Assembly (NCBI RefSeq): GCF_015209965.1
Contig: NZ_MU158689.1
Span: 1,290,678-1,354,677, forward strand
DNA from: Sphingobacterium pedocola
GTDB lineage: Bacteria; Bacteroidota; Bacteroidia; Sphingobacteriales; Sphingobacteriaceae
Direction of reading: 5' to 3'
Length of the DNA: 64,000 nucleotides
Made by a program: the position numbers and the translations under genes. The notes beneath the pieces are model-generated. The model was not told where the DNA came from. It did not search any database and saw nothing but the letters and a program-made list of their open reading frames with translations. Of this stretch, positions 19,301 through 27,699 are shown in pieces. Position 1 is the first letter of the stretch. Every line of letters starts with the position of its first letter.

Positions 19301-20337
19301 TTGCAGCGTCCGAGCTTTCGAACATATTCGAGCCTTATCACCTACTAGACAACGACGACGCCAACGGATATATGCAGCTAACAAGTCGCACAGGTTTGGG
19401 TTTGTCCATCTGTCGTTCGATGGTCGAGCTATTGGAAGGGCACATTGAAGTGGAGAGCGAAGTCGATCAGCATACTCTTTTTCGAGTAGCACTTCCCTAT
19501 ATCGCAGTAGCAGATGCCGAAGAGATTACCCCAAGTGAACGAGCAGATACCACGCGGATCGTAGGAGTAGAACATGCACGCCCTATCCTTTTGCTGGTGG
19601 ACGACAATCCCGACATTATATCCATGGTATCCCGTTATCTGGCTGCTGAATTTGATATCCTAACTGCCAACGGTGCGCAGCGGGCACTTGAGATACTAAC
19701 TGCGGAGAGTGTGTCTTTGATTGTCACGGATATTATGATGCCTGATAAAGACGGCATACAGCTCATTGAGGAAATAAGGAATACAAAGTCTTACAAACAT
19801 ATACCCATCGTTGTTTTATCTGCTAAGACCACGGATAAACAACAAGAAGCTGGTATACAATCGGGTGCAGACGTTTACTTAACCAAACCCTTTTCGCTCT
19901 CTTTGCTGCGTTCACATATTGATCGGCTTGTCAAAAAGAACGAAGTCATGCGTGATTATTTCCACTCTCCAGAAAGTGCCTATGAAACCACCATGAAAAA
20001 TATCGTCCACCGGGATGATAAGAAAGTCATATCAACACTTATTGCGATCATAGATGAGCACATTGAAAACCCGGCACTAAGTCCGGCATATATTGCTGAA
20101 ATAATGAATACAAGCCCGCGCAGCCTATATCGCAAAGTGAAAAATATTACTTCACTATCCTTAATGGATTTCATTAAGGACTATCGCTTTCTAACGGCCG
20201 AACGGCTGTTGGTATCTACCAACCTATCGGTGCAAGAAATCATGTATAAGAGTGGTATGTCTAACAAGTCCTATTTTTACCGCGAATTCGTGAAACGAAA
20301 TAAGGTTACACCCAAGGAATTCCGAAAAGTGCGTTAA
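16324..20337 (+). CDS. Hybrid two-component system sensor-regulator (HTCS) of the PUL
   Basis: The 1337-residue protein joins sensor, kinase, receiver and DNA-binding parts. After a signal peptide (to about VVAQQQ) come two propellers of Reg_prop repeats (DHLGYMWFGTYDGL, GNIWIGTNGDGL, GYLWLSSSRGLIKY), a Y_Y_Y domain (FSLSFTVLDYLNKDYAYSYK) and one membrane helix (about 780-802). The kinase has His842 in FTNMTHEFYTPL, an N box NNLVSNAFKY and G2 box GLGLSIC. The receiver (from about 1086) has Asp1136 in VTDIMMP, and the end is an AraC-type HTH (LSVQEIMYKSGMSNKSYFYREF). Position 845 is Tyr where the family usually has Arg (HEFRTPL), and the G1 box reads NSGKGI. It is divergent from the PUL and should activate it on binding a released oligosaccharide. 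Confidence 0.95.
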   Translation: MKIIGQLRYFLISLILLSAWSTVVAQQQNRPNIYLPNNAVLYTYQDHLGYMWFGTYDGLSFYNGTEIITYRHEPSNPLSLCSNIIYKITAADKDHIWISTTMGLNKLSLLTRKITASYPSLPKLVHIESDVVGDTWMIPGDQLLLHYKSSGHGSVDSITLTNKDLSLLNINRLFIVDSALLILKNDGFLLSKNIAEIRGKEKISGQEVQIHKRRIVKACLSGNDLYFVDDQFDVFQYDLLTSRKHQLANIKSLIHEDYGFIAQIEYYDKSIYVALKNSGVLKVGRGNGDQSVWIRPGVSVFCLLRDRYQDLLWIGTDGQGVQQHSASAPLFGQLNLSIPNITNKPVRAILTDSLGNIWIGTNGDGLMQFKYTISSNSVTVGEQPVARFNKREGLLSSQIFGMAKSKYHDLFWIGTEKGLFYYSYRDRTIREATLPNGKPLLESIHTILETNDRKLWLTSTRFGLIEVNITEVGGVIQVRSAQNHLLRGATFTGNEIQSMVYGDPSKLVVGLRGGQGVAEFDMNTHTYNFLPVIDPENGLAITDVLTVWRDPNHSYYLGSSSGMTTFGLHRATVSDIKHYNKKDGLVNDMIHGILGDEMGYLWLSSSRGLIKYNPHNELFHNYISPTLEINEFSDDAFWKCPYTGTLYFGAVNGFMWVNPKQLLQQEYAHPSKFHFFDIKVKGESHPLSAFARSEGKGIEIPASVPSFSLSFTVLDYLNKDYAYSYKLENYHDDWIAITSTNQIDFTNLPAGRYTLKVRYKNDVTPGSERTESLDIVKLPPWYLSTGAIVLYIILLAGIGLYLYTHSRRIALKKREEAQREMEKNQRKELLESKLAFFTNMTHEFYTPLTLIKGICEVLKGGVPRSESEYQEHLNTLTSNTVALEGLIRELLDIHDPEKAAPTYHIQKDVQLTPLAMQYLKSFRLIAEKNHINYVESIEPDLIWNTDTAFFQRILNNLVSNAFKYVGENGTVRIDLNRKGDILELSVYNSGKGIAASELSNIFEPYHLLDNDDANGYMQLTSRTGLGLSICRSMVELLEGHIEVESEVDQHTLFRVALPYIAVADAEEITPSERADTTRIVGVEHARPILLLVDDNPDIISMVSRYLAAEFDILTANGAQRALEILTAESVSLIVTDIMMPDKDGIQLIEEIRNTKSYKHIPIVVLSAKTTDKQQEAGIQSGADVYLTKPFSLSLLRSHIDRLVKKNEVMRDYFHSPESAYETTMKNIVHRDDKKVISTLIAIIDEHIENPALSPAYIAEIMNTSPRSLYRKVKNITSLSLMDFIKDYRFLTAERLLVSTNLSVQEIMYKSGMSNKSYFYREFVKRNKVTPKEFRKVR

Positions 20338-20367
20338 CCACTACGCTATCTACGAAAAGAATAGGTA

Positions 20368-20388
20368 AGCGAAGTACATTACTTCGCT
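20368..20388. terminator. Convergent hairpin between the HTCS gene and ggpPS
   Basis: AGCGAAGTA (20368-20376) and TACTTCGCT (20380-20388) form a perfect 9-bp stem with a 3-base loop that overlaps the last codons and stop of ggpPS. On the + strand a CTTTTT follows at short distance. It is probably a terminator for the HTCS transcript and may serve both directions. Confidence 0.5.
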
Positions 20389-22625
20389 ACAGCTTTTTCA
20401 AGCTCCTTTACAAAGTCCTTTCCCCAGTAATGGATATCGTAATACGTTACCTGGTCGTATAACCGGTTCACCCGTACCCTTCTTTCGTCCTCGGGCATAA
20501 GTAAAGCTTTTAATAAGCCTTCTTTCATACTCTTCATATCATAAGGATTAGTAAGGATGGCATACGGTAACTCCACGGAAGCTCCGGCGAATTCAGAAAG
20601 CACCAGCGCACCATCGCTTTCCAAAAAGCCCTGTACCGCCATATACTCCTTAGCAACTAGATTTAAACCGTCCCGAAGTGGTGTAATCCAGGCAATGTCG
20701 CTAGAACCATACAAGGTTACTACTTCTTCAAACGGTAGGGAGCGATAGAAGTACTGAATAGGCACCCAGTCCATTGTCGCATATTTACCATTAATTTCAC
20801 CGACGGCCCTATTCACCTCGTCACGGATATCGTCATATATCGACATACCCTGCGATGGCGGGGTACAGATGTTAACCAATTCTACTTTTCCCCGGAATTC
20901 GGGATATTCCTCGAGAAACTCGCCAAAGGCCTGTATCTTCTCCAACGGCCCTTTTACATAATCAAGGCGTTCTACCGATAAGATTGTTTTACGCCCCAGC
21001 TCTTCTTTTTGAGATTTGACCGAAGCAATTTTGTTTTTCACCTCCGGCGTACTCAAAATACGCTTTATCTTATCAATATTAACCCCCACTGGTTGCGCCC
21101 CCAAGCGTACCTGTCTGCCATCTACCTCAATAATCTTTGTCATCTGGTCTACGCCTAGCGCGCAGCTGTAGGTAAGGAACTGTTTCGCAGCATTGATTTT
21201 TTTGACCACTTTAAAAGGTGTGTGGCTGCGCAGTACATCGACAAAATTTTCGACATAACGTGGGATGTGGAAGCTGATAAAATCGCACAACAATAAACTA
21301 CCGATAATCTCTTTCCGCCATGGTATAATATTAAATATGTCGGCAGCAGGGAAAGACGTATGGTGAAAGAAACCGATTTTCAGATCAGGCCGCAGGCTCT
21401 TAAGGTAAGCCGGCACCATCCAGAGGTTATACTCATGTATCCATACCAAGGCATCCTGATCTGCATCCCGGGCGATGCGTTCGGCAAATAACCGGTTGAT
21501 CTTCAGGTAGTGTTCCCAGTCGCTATGGTTAAATTTTGCCTTGTCTACAAACGAGAATATCGTTGGCCAAAAAGCCTCCTTGGAGAACACCCTGTAAAAC
21601 TGATCGATATCCTTCTTGGGCAAGCTGATGGTCGATGCCACCAAATTTGGAAAGCGTTCTTCATCTATAAGCTGGTTTGGGATATCTGGTCTGTCTTCCT
21701 GCAGCACTTCCTCTCCGATCCATAAGCCAGATCTACCTTTTTCAAACAGACCTAGTAGGGATGGAATAATCCCATTGGGACTCTTCGGCGAAACCCGTAT
21801 AGCCTTACCGTTCACAATTTCCTGTTCAAAAGGCAGTCGGTGATAAACCATCACCAATTGATTCGTTTTTTTTCTTACTGATATGGCATTTTTGCCGCGC
21901 GGTACAGGATAATGTTTTCTAAACGTCTCGAAATGTGCCATGGATTCCAATATCCCCCCGGCCCCTTTTTCGGACGCCTGGTATATATGGGGCTGATCGG
22001 CTGTGCTATCCAACAACAATTGTTCGGCAGCTCCCACCACTACACCTTTAAATCCGACCTGATATAGCGAGAGGTCATTTAGCGTGTCGCCTGCAGTGAG
22101 TACATCCTCGTCGCCTATACCCAGTGTTTCCACCAGTGCCTTCAGTGTACTCCCCTTGTTTACATCCTTTGGAAGGATATCCAGGTATTGATCCACCGAC
22201 GTAATCATATCGCAGTTGAACCGGTCAGCAATACCTCTTATCTGTTCCAAATCCACTTCCTGGTCGTAGTAAAACGAACAACGTCTTTGCTGTGGCACCT
22301 CCTGATAAGTAACATTTGCAATGTCCAAAATCTCCTGTCGGATATTATATAATGAAGGCCATTTTGCTTCGATCTCACCCTGCAGGGGTTCAACAGACTC
22401 GAGTGAAAATCCATTCACTACGGTTGCCCCCACGTCTGCAATAATATAATTCGGCCTCGGAATGAGTGGGTCATTTAAAAGAGGAATAACGGATTCCAGC
22501 CCCCTACCCGTTACGAAAACCAATTGAATATCTTTTTCTTGTTTAATCAAACGGTATAACCGCAGGCGGTCTTCCATACTGCCACCCAAAAATGTACCAT
22601 CTAAATCCGTTGCTAATAACATCAT
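20379..22625 (-). CDS. ggpPS: Fused HAD phosphatase - GT20 synthase, glucosylglycerol-phosphate synthase/phosphatase type
   Basis: The 748-residue protein has an N-terminal HAD phosphatase of the sucrose-phosphatase type (LLATDLDGTFLGGS, nucleophile Asp7; FVTGRG; GDTLNDLSL) to about residue 235. A GT20 synthase follows (GLWIGEE, VWIHEYNLWMVPAYL, GFFHHTSFPAADIF, LSVERLDYVKGPLEKIQAF, PLRDGLNLVAKEY). GT20 makes trehalose-6-phosphate or glucosylglycerol-phosphate. The phosphatase-first order matches the fused GgpPS described in Stenotrophomonas rhizophila, and the overlapping upstream gene makes glycerol-3-phosphate, so I infer glucosylglycerol synthesis from NDP-glucose and glycerol-3-phosphate followed by dephosphorylation. 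Trehalose synthesis remains the alternative. The cytoplasmic product would be an osmoprotectant. Confidence 0.8.
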   Translation of the reverse strand: MMLLATDLDGTFLGGSMEDRLRLYRLIKQEKDIQLVFVTGRGLESVIPLLNDPLIPRPNYIIADVGATVVNGFSLESVEPLQGEIEAKWPSLYNIRQEILDIANVTYQEVPQQRRCSFYYDQEVDLEQIRGIADRFNCDMITSVDQYLDILPKDVNKGSTLKALVETLGIGDEDVLTAGDTLNDLSLYQVGFKGVVVGAAEQLLLDSTADQPHIYQASEKGAGGILESMAHFETFRKHYPVPRGKNAISVRKKTNQLVMVYHRLPFEQEIVNGKAIRVSPKSPNGIIPSLLGLFEKGRSGLWIGEEVLQEDRPDIPNQLIDEERFPNLVASTISLPKKDIDQFYRVFSKEAFWPTIFSFVDKAKFNHSDWEHYLKINRLFAERIARDADQDALVWIHEYNLWMVPAYLKSLRPDLKIGFFHHTSFPAADIFNIIPWRKEIIGSLLLCDFISFHIPRYVENFVDVLRSHTPFKVVKKINAAKQFLTYSCALGVDQMTKIIEVDGRQVRLGAQPVGVNIDKIKRILSTPEVKNKIASVKSQKEELGRKTILSVERLDYVKGPLEKIQAFGEFLEEYPEFRGKVELVNICTPPSQGMSIYDDIRDEVNRAVGEINGKYATMDWVPIQYFYRSLPFEEVVTLYGSSDIAWITPLRDGLNLVAKEYMAVQGFLESDGALVLSEFAGASVELPYAILTNPYDMKSMKEGLLKALLMPEDERRVRVNRLYDQVTYYDIHYWGKDFVKELEKAVAK

Positions 22626-23611
22626 ATCATGCTCCTTTCTAATAGTTTAAACTCTGTTTTAACCGGCATATAATTATATAAAATCCGGTATGCCGTATTC
22701 AAAATCGGCAAATTAAGACCACGTTCGGTAGCCATGTCGTGTAGACCTTTTGTCGCCGTATATCCCTCTGCTACCATAGACATGGTATCCTTCGTCTGCT
22801 CCACATTATATCCCTGTCCGATCAATACGCCGAATGTACGGTTCCGGCTGTGTTCGGAGTACGAGGTAACGAGTAAGTCGCCCAGGTAACTCGAACTGCC
22901 TATTCGCGGGCTATCGATCCCCAGTGCTGTTAATAAGATTTCTAATTCGTAGATTGCATTAGACACCAGCACCGCGATGAAATTGTCGCCATAATTCATT
23001 CCCTTGGCCATACCACAGACCAGCCCCACTACATTCTTATAGATGGCCGCATACTCCACACCCAAAAGATCTTCGCTTTCACAGATCTGGATGTAATTCG
23101 ACGCAAAAGCCTCGCTCAGTGCAGTACGCAGCACCTGGTTCGTCGCACAAACCGTCATGTACGTCTTCCTTCCGGCCGCGATTTCTTCCGCATGGCAAGG
23201 TCCGGCAATTATACCCTGATTAACCTCTAGCAGCGAGAAAATCTTAGCCAAATACGCAGAAGGGAGCAGATTATCCAGCCCCACTGTTCCTTTTATAGAA
23301 GAAATAATTATTTTATCTTCCATTTTCTGGGGGTCGATCTGCTGACAGACGGTGGGAAGATGCGCACTGGGAACAACGAAGAGGAGGTGCTGACATTTGG
23401 AAAGGATGTAATCCAAATCGGTGGAAGCTTCGATGAAGTCGGTATCGAGCTTTGCAAAGTTGATATAATCTGGATTTCTCCGCTCTCGGGTGATGGCCTC
23501 CACCTGCATTTGGCGGCGTAGATACCAATATACCCGGATCTTATTCTCTGCTAATATTTTCACTAAAGCGGTAGCCCAACTTCCACCACCTATTACACTA
23601 ATTTCTTTCAA
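22622..23611 (-). CDS. gpsA: NAD(P)-dependent glycerol-3-phosphate dehydrogenase
   Basis: The 329-residue enzyme reduces dihydroxyacetone phosphate to sn-glycerol-3-phosphate. It shows the N-terminal Rossmann motif SVIGGGSWATAL, the conserved IKGT, GPCHAEE and the catalytic YKNVVGLVCGMAKGMNYGDN segment, and the C-terminal VAEGYTATKG. The dinucleotide-binding motif starts at once, so the start must be the TTG at 23609-23611; no in-frame ATG lies between it and an upstream stop. Its stop overlaps the ggpPS start in ATGA, implying translational coupling. A TTG start and the coupling suggest a dedicated copy supplying substrate to GgpPS rather than the housekeeping gpsA for phospholipids, but a single genomic copy serving both cannot be excluded. 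Confidence 0.9.
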   Translation of the reverse strand: MKEISVIGGGSWATALVKILAENKIRVYWYLRRQMQVEAITRERRNPDYINFAKLDTDFIEASTDLDYILSKCQHLLFVVPSAHLPTVCQQIDPQKMEDKIIISSIKGTVGLDNLLPSAYLAKIFSLLEVNQGIIAGPCHAEEIAAGRKTYMTVCATNQVLRTALSEAFASNYIQICESEDLLGVEYAAIYKNVVGLVCGMAKGMNYGDNFIAVLVSNAIYELEILLTALGIDSPRIGSSSYLGDLLVTSYSEHSRNRTFGVLIGQGYNVEQTKDTMSMVAEGYTATKGLHDMATERGLNLPILNTAYRILYNYMPVKTEFKLLERSMI

Positions 23612-23674
23612 ACCATTGTGGATTTTATATTAAACAGCAGAGTCGCTGTTTTATGTTTAGAATATACGAATGCA

Positions 23675-23703
23675 AATATACGTTAAAATAAACTAAAAAG
23701 CAA
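23675..23703 (-). promoter_or_regulatory. Promoter of the gpsA-ggpPS operon
   Basis: On the minus strand, TTG (23701-23703), an 18-base spacer and TATATTTG (23675-23682) fit the Bacteroidota consensus. The predicted start site is about 60 bases before the TTG start codon of gpsA. Confidence 0.6.
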
Positions 23704-23959
23704 ATAAAATTCCCTTAAATAGATGTAAGCGTAAAGCATGCTATTAAAACATCTAGTTTGGGCATCTGTATACCTGAAGCCTCTGGCCTATCTAGGGGTT
23801 CTTTTTACATAATTCAAGAAAAAACACCGAATAAATCAATAAAAACAAAAAAATTTATCGAAAAAACACCTTAACATTGATAATAATTTCAAAAATTAAG
23901 AAGTTTGATTAAATAAATTTTATACAGATGCGCCCCTTCCTACCACAGGCACAATATCG

Positions 23960-24074
23960 TTAAGTTAAGGACAAAAGTGTTCTTCTTGTCACGCTGAGGC
24001 TTACCAAAGCATCTTTTAGCTACATAGTTTTTAGATCCTTCTTACCGTCAGGATGACAAAAAACGTTAACTTAA
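23960..24074. repeat. Nested imperfect inverted repeat, MITE-like
   Basis: Outer arms TTAAGTTAA (23960-23968) and TTAACTTAA (24066-24074) enclose inner arms TTGTCACGCTGA (23986-23997) and TCAGGATGACAA (24048-24059, two mismatches). The 115-base unit looks like the short palindromic intergenic repeats of the TGTCATnCTGA type common in Sphingobacteriaceae and related genomes. It has no ORF. The rest of the 518-base gap (23612-24129) is AT-rich, with the gpsA promoter and nothing else that I recognise. Confidence 0.5.
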
Positions 24075-24129
24075 TGACATTGACCGCAGGCAGATGTTCA
24101 TCACATTTAAAAACCAAAACTATATAAAA

Positions 24130-24576
24130 ATGAAAAAAATTGTGATATTACTAGTCGCGCTTTTTACTTTAAGCGCAGCCCAGGCACAAATCTTAGATCC
24201 CGTAAAGTGGACATTTGCTGCTAAAAAAACCGGAAAAGATGAAGCCGTACTTTTCTTCAAGGCTACAATCGATAATGGTTGGAATATTTATTCGCAGCAT
24301 ATCGGCGAAGGCGGGCCTGTTCCGACTTCATTCAGCTTTACACCTTCCGGAGATTATCAACTCGTTGGAAAGGTGCTTGAGCCTGCTCCGAACAAAAAGT
24401 TTGAAAAGACGTTTAATATGCAGGTGCTTTATTTCACCAAAGAAGTCGTTTTTCAACAAAAAATAAAATTGAAAAAAGGTCAGACAGTCGTAAAAGGTGC
24501 CGTTGAATTCATGGTGTGTAACGATACACAATGCCTGCCACCCGATGAAAAAGCGTTTGCCATTAACCTAAAATAA
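24130..24576 (+). CDS. Stand-alone DsbD N-terminal (alpha) domain protein, periplasmic
   Basis: I start at ATG 24130 because it opens the signal peptide MKKIVILLVALFTLSAAQAQ; the longer frame from 24094 puts a charged stretch before it. The mature 130 residues form a single immunoglobulin-like domain like DsbD alpha (NGWNIYSQHIGEGGPVPTSFSF, VLYFTKEVVFQQKI). The redox cysteine pair lies in VEFMVCNDTQCLPPDEKAF. In DsbD this domain passes electrons from the membrane domain to periplasmic partners; here the membrane and thioredoxin domains are absent. It may hand reductant to or from a separate transporter. It precedes the M16 protease by 37 bases and probably shares its transcript. Confidence 0.83.
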   Translation: MKKIVILLVALFTLSAAQAQILDPVKWTFAAKKTGKDEAVLFFKATIDNGWNIYSQHIGEGGPVPTSFSFTPSGDYQLVGKVLEPAPNKKFEKTFNMQVLYFTKEVVFQQKIKLKKGQTVVKGAVEFMVCNDTQCLPPDEKAFAINLK

Positions 24577-24613
24577 TGTCCCTATCCCAGAACTAAATTA
24601 AAAGAATTGCACA

Positions 24614-27562
24614 ATGATTATAAAAAGTAATTTCTTCCGCATCAGCATCCTGTTCATTGGGATGAGCTTTATTCTACCCATTCAGGCACAGGAAAAACAC
24701 AGCTGGAAAGAAGCAGAGGCCGCAGGATACGCGTACCGCTATGTGAGCAATGACCCGATGAATACCCGCTTTTACACGTTAAAAAATGGGTTTACCGTGA
24801 TCTTGACAGAAAATGCAAATGAACCCCGCGTTACGGCCCAGATCGCCGTACGTGTCGGTAGCAATAATGATCCGGCTACTCACACGGGGTTAGCCCATTA
24901 TCTTGAACACCTGCTGTTTAAAGGCACAGACAACTTCGGGACCTCCGATTGGAAGTCAGAGAAAGTATTATTAGACCAGATCGAAGAGCTATACGAAACG
25001 TACACCAAGGAGACCGATGTAGAGAAACGCAAATCCCTTTATAAAGAGATTGACCGCTTATCCGTAGAAGCCTCTAGGTACTCCGTAGCAAATGAGTACG
25101 ACAAACTGATGTCTACGATCGGTTCGCAAGGTACCAACGCACATACCTGGTATAATGAAACCGTTTACAAGGAAGATATCCCGTCGAGCTCCATCGATAA
25201 ATTTTTGATGATACAAGCCGAACGTTTCCGTTATCCCGTATTCAGGCTGTTCCATACCGAACTCGAAACCGTTTACGAAGAAAAGAACATGAGCATCGAT
25301 AATGACGGAAACCGCGCTTACGAAGCACTATTAGATAAACTTTTCCCAAAAACGAACTACGGACAGCAAACTACATTGGGCACGGTAGAACACCTTAAAA
25401 ATCCGTCCCTAAAAGTCATACGTTCATTCTATGACACCTATTACGTAGGCAACAATATGGCCATTGTACTGGCAGGAGATTTCAACTCTGATGACATGAT
25501 CAAGAAGATCGATCAGCATTTTGGCACTTTTCCGGCCGGTAAAGCCGTATCGGATAGCAATATCGCAGAAGACCCGATACAGCGTTCCGCGGTTCTCGAT
25601 GTTGCAGGACCAAGCGCACAATATATGATGATGGGGTACCGTGTTGGCAAGAGCACGAGCCGTGAAGCTTTACTGGCAGATGTAGCATCTTCCCTATTGT
25701 CTAATGGAAAAGCAGGATTAATCGATCTCAATTTATCCCAAAAGCAACGCGTATTGGCTGCAGGCGCCAATGTCAATCAACAAAAAGACTACGGCTTCTT
25801 TACCCTTTACGGCTATCCAAAACAGGGGCAGACATTGGAAGAAGTGCGCTCGCTACTTTTAGAACAAATAGCACTGTTAAAAAAAGGGGAATTCGATGCA
25901 GAACTAATCGACGCAATCCGTGCCAACAGTACGCTCTCTTTTTTACAGAGCTTAGATAATAATACAGCACGCACACAAAATCTGGTCAGTGATTTCATCC
26001 GTACCAAAAGCGCAGGCTGGGATCAAGAAGTAGCCTATCTTGATGCCCTTTCCAAAATTACGAAAGAAGAAATCGTAAACTTTGCAAACGCGTTTTTCAA
26101 GGATAACTATATTGTTGTTAATAAAAGACAGGGAGAGGCCGGTGATATTGCTAAAGTAGAAAAGCCACCTATCACGCCCGTACATACTAATGCAGATAAA
26201 CAATCTTCCTATTTAAACCAAATCGCTTCGATGCCTTCCTTGCCCGTTTCGCCAGAATGGTTAGACTACAAACGCGATATCCAGCAAGCGAAAGCAGGTA
26301 AAGCGGCCGTTCTGTATGTACAGAACAAAGAAAATCAATTATTCAGGCAAAACTTTCTTTTTGATATGGGAAGTTGGAACCACAAATTGCTCCCGTTAGC
26401 AGGAAGTTATCTATCGTACCTAGGCACTGATAAATTGACTGGAGCGCAAGTACAAGAAGCTTTCTTCAAGTTGGCTTGCAACTACAGCATCAGTATCGGC
26501 ACAGAAGAAACACGTATTACGCTAACCGGTTTGCAGGAGAATTATGGTAAGGCGATGTTACTGCTTACTGATTTGTTGAAAAACTGTAAAGTTGACGAAG
26601 CCGCATTGGATAATCTGAAGAAAGACGTCTTGCAACAACGTCAAAACAACAAGGCAAATAAACGCAATATTATGCAGGGTTTGATGAGTTATGCAGCGTA
26701 CGGCGCTAAAAATCCTTTCAATGATCAGTTGTCGACCGAGGCATTGACCGCAATCAAAGGGGAAGAATTGGTCGCTTTACTACATGGTCTAATGGATTAT
26801 GAACATAAAGTTATCGCCTATAGCCCACTTAGCTTAAAACAATATACCGCTGCACTTAGCCAGTACCACAAATCGCCTAAATCGTATAACAGTATACCTG
26901 CTAAGCGCGTATACACACGTTTGGATCAAACCGAAAACACCGTGCTTTTTGCGAATTATGATATGGTACAAGCTGATATCAGTTGGTATAGAAAAGGAGC
27001 ACCTTACCAGGCCGATAAAGAGGCAAGCATAGCCCTGTTTAACAGCTACTTTGGTGGTGGAATGGGGTCTATTGTTTTTCAAAACCTACGGGAAGCCAAG
27101 GGGTTAGCCTATACGACCTATGCAACCTATTCAACTCCAGCAAAGAAAGAGGATCCCTTTAGCGTGTCCGCATTTATTGGTACCCAATCCGATAAAATCA
27201 GTGATGCTGTGAAGGGCATGAATGCCCTATTAAATACCTTACCCCGCTCGGATAAAGCATTCGATACAGCAAAAAAGAGTTTCCTTAGCGACATCGAAAC
27301 CCAACGCATCAAAAAAGACGGCATTGTCTTTAGCTACCTGCAAAATCTGAAGAAAGGAATCGATCACGACCGACGCAAGAGCTGGTATGAGCAGGCCAAA
27401 ACAATGCAGTTCAAGGATATCGAAAACGTTCATCAAACAGCGTTGGCAAGCAAACCTTACACCTATTGTATTGTAGCCTCCGAGAAAAATGTTACCGACG
27501 AACAACTCCGCAACATCGGAAAACTTACAAAAGTAAGCCTCGAAGAGTTATTCGGATATTAA
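24614..27562 (+). CDS. M16 family zinc metalloprotease (pitrilysin/insulinase type)
   Basis: The 982-residue protein has a signal peptide (to about LPIQAQ) and two M16 halves. The N-terminal half carries the inverted zinc motif HYLEH (His95, Glu98, His99) in THTGLAHYLEHLLFKGT, and the third ligand is expected near Glu222 in LETVYEEKN. The C-terminal half includes YFGGGMGSIVFQNLREAKGLAYTTYA, the R/Y motif that binds substrate. An insertion of about 60 residues separates the zinc motif from the Asn-His-rich loop (TNAHTWYNETVY). It is full length and should degrade peptides in the periplasm. It follows the DsbD-alpha gene; a terminator lies directly downstream. Confidence 0.93.
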   Translation: MIIKSNFFRISILFIGMSFILPIQAQEKHSWKEAEAAGYAYRYVSNDPMNTRFYTLKNGFTVILTENANEPRVTAQIAVRVGSNNDPATHTGLAHYLEHLLFKGTDNFGTSDWKSEKVLLDQIEELYETYTKETDVEKRKSLYKEIDRLSVEASRYSVANEYDKLMSTIGSQGTNAHTWYNETVYKEDIPSSSIDKFLMIQAERFRYPVFRLFHTELETVYEEKNMSIDNDGNRAYEALLDKLFPKTNYGQQTTLGTVEHLKNPSLKVIRSFYDTYYVGNNMAIVLAGDFNSDDMIKKIDQHFGTFPAGKAVSDSNIAEDPIQRSAVLDVAGPSAQYMMMGYRVGKSTSREALLADVASSLLSNGKAGLIDLNLSQKQRVLAAGANVNQQKDYGFFTLYGYPKQGQTLEEVRSLLLEQIALLKKGEFDAELIDAIRANSTLSFLQSLDNNTARTQNLVSDFIRTKSAGWDQEVAYLDALSKITKEEIVNFANAFFKDNYIVVNKRQGEAGDIAKVEKPPITPVHTNADKQSSYLNQIASMPSLPVSPEWLDYKRDIQQAKAGKAAVLYVQNKENQLFRQNFLFDMGSWNHKLLPLAGSYLSYLGTDKLTGAQVQEAFFKLACNYSISIGTEETRITLTGLQENYGKAMLLLTDLLKNCKVDEAALDNLKKDVLQQRQNNKANKRNIMQGLMSYAAYGAKNPFNDQLSTEALTAIKGEELVALLHGLMDYEHKVIAYSPLSLKQYTAALSQYHKSPKSYNSIPAKRVYTRLDQTENTVLFANYDMVQADISWYRKGAPYQADKEASIALFNSYFGGGMGSIVFQNLREAKGLAYTTYATYSTPAKKEDPFSVSAFIGTQSDKISDAVKGMNALLNTLPRSDKAFDTAKKSFLSDIETQRIKKDGIVFSYLQNLKKGIDHDRRKSWYEQAKTMQFKDIENVHQTALASKPYTYCIVASEKNVTDEQLRNIGKLTKVSLEELFGY

Positions 27563-27585
27563 GATTTTTTCACACGAACTATTTA

Positions 27586-27627
27586 CAACAGGGGCAGACA
27601 CATCAGTTTGCCCCTGTTGCTTTTTTA
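27586..27627 (+). terminator. Intrinsic terminator after the M16 gene
   Basis: CAACAGGGGCA (27586-27596) pairs perfectly with TGCCCCTGTTG (27609-27619) across a 12-base loop, followed by CTTTTTTA. It lies 24 bases after the stop codon. Confidence 0.85.
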
Positions 27628-27699
27628 TCATCCTTATCCGGATGGTAAGATATTGCCAAACAAATATCACGTGGAAATCGTGACGAAATAGCAGCTTAT

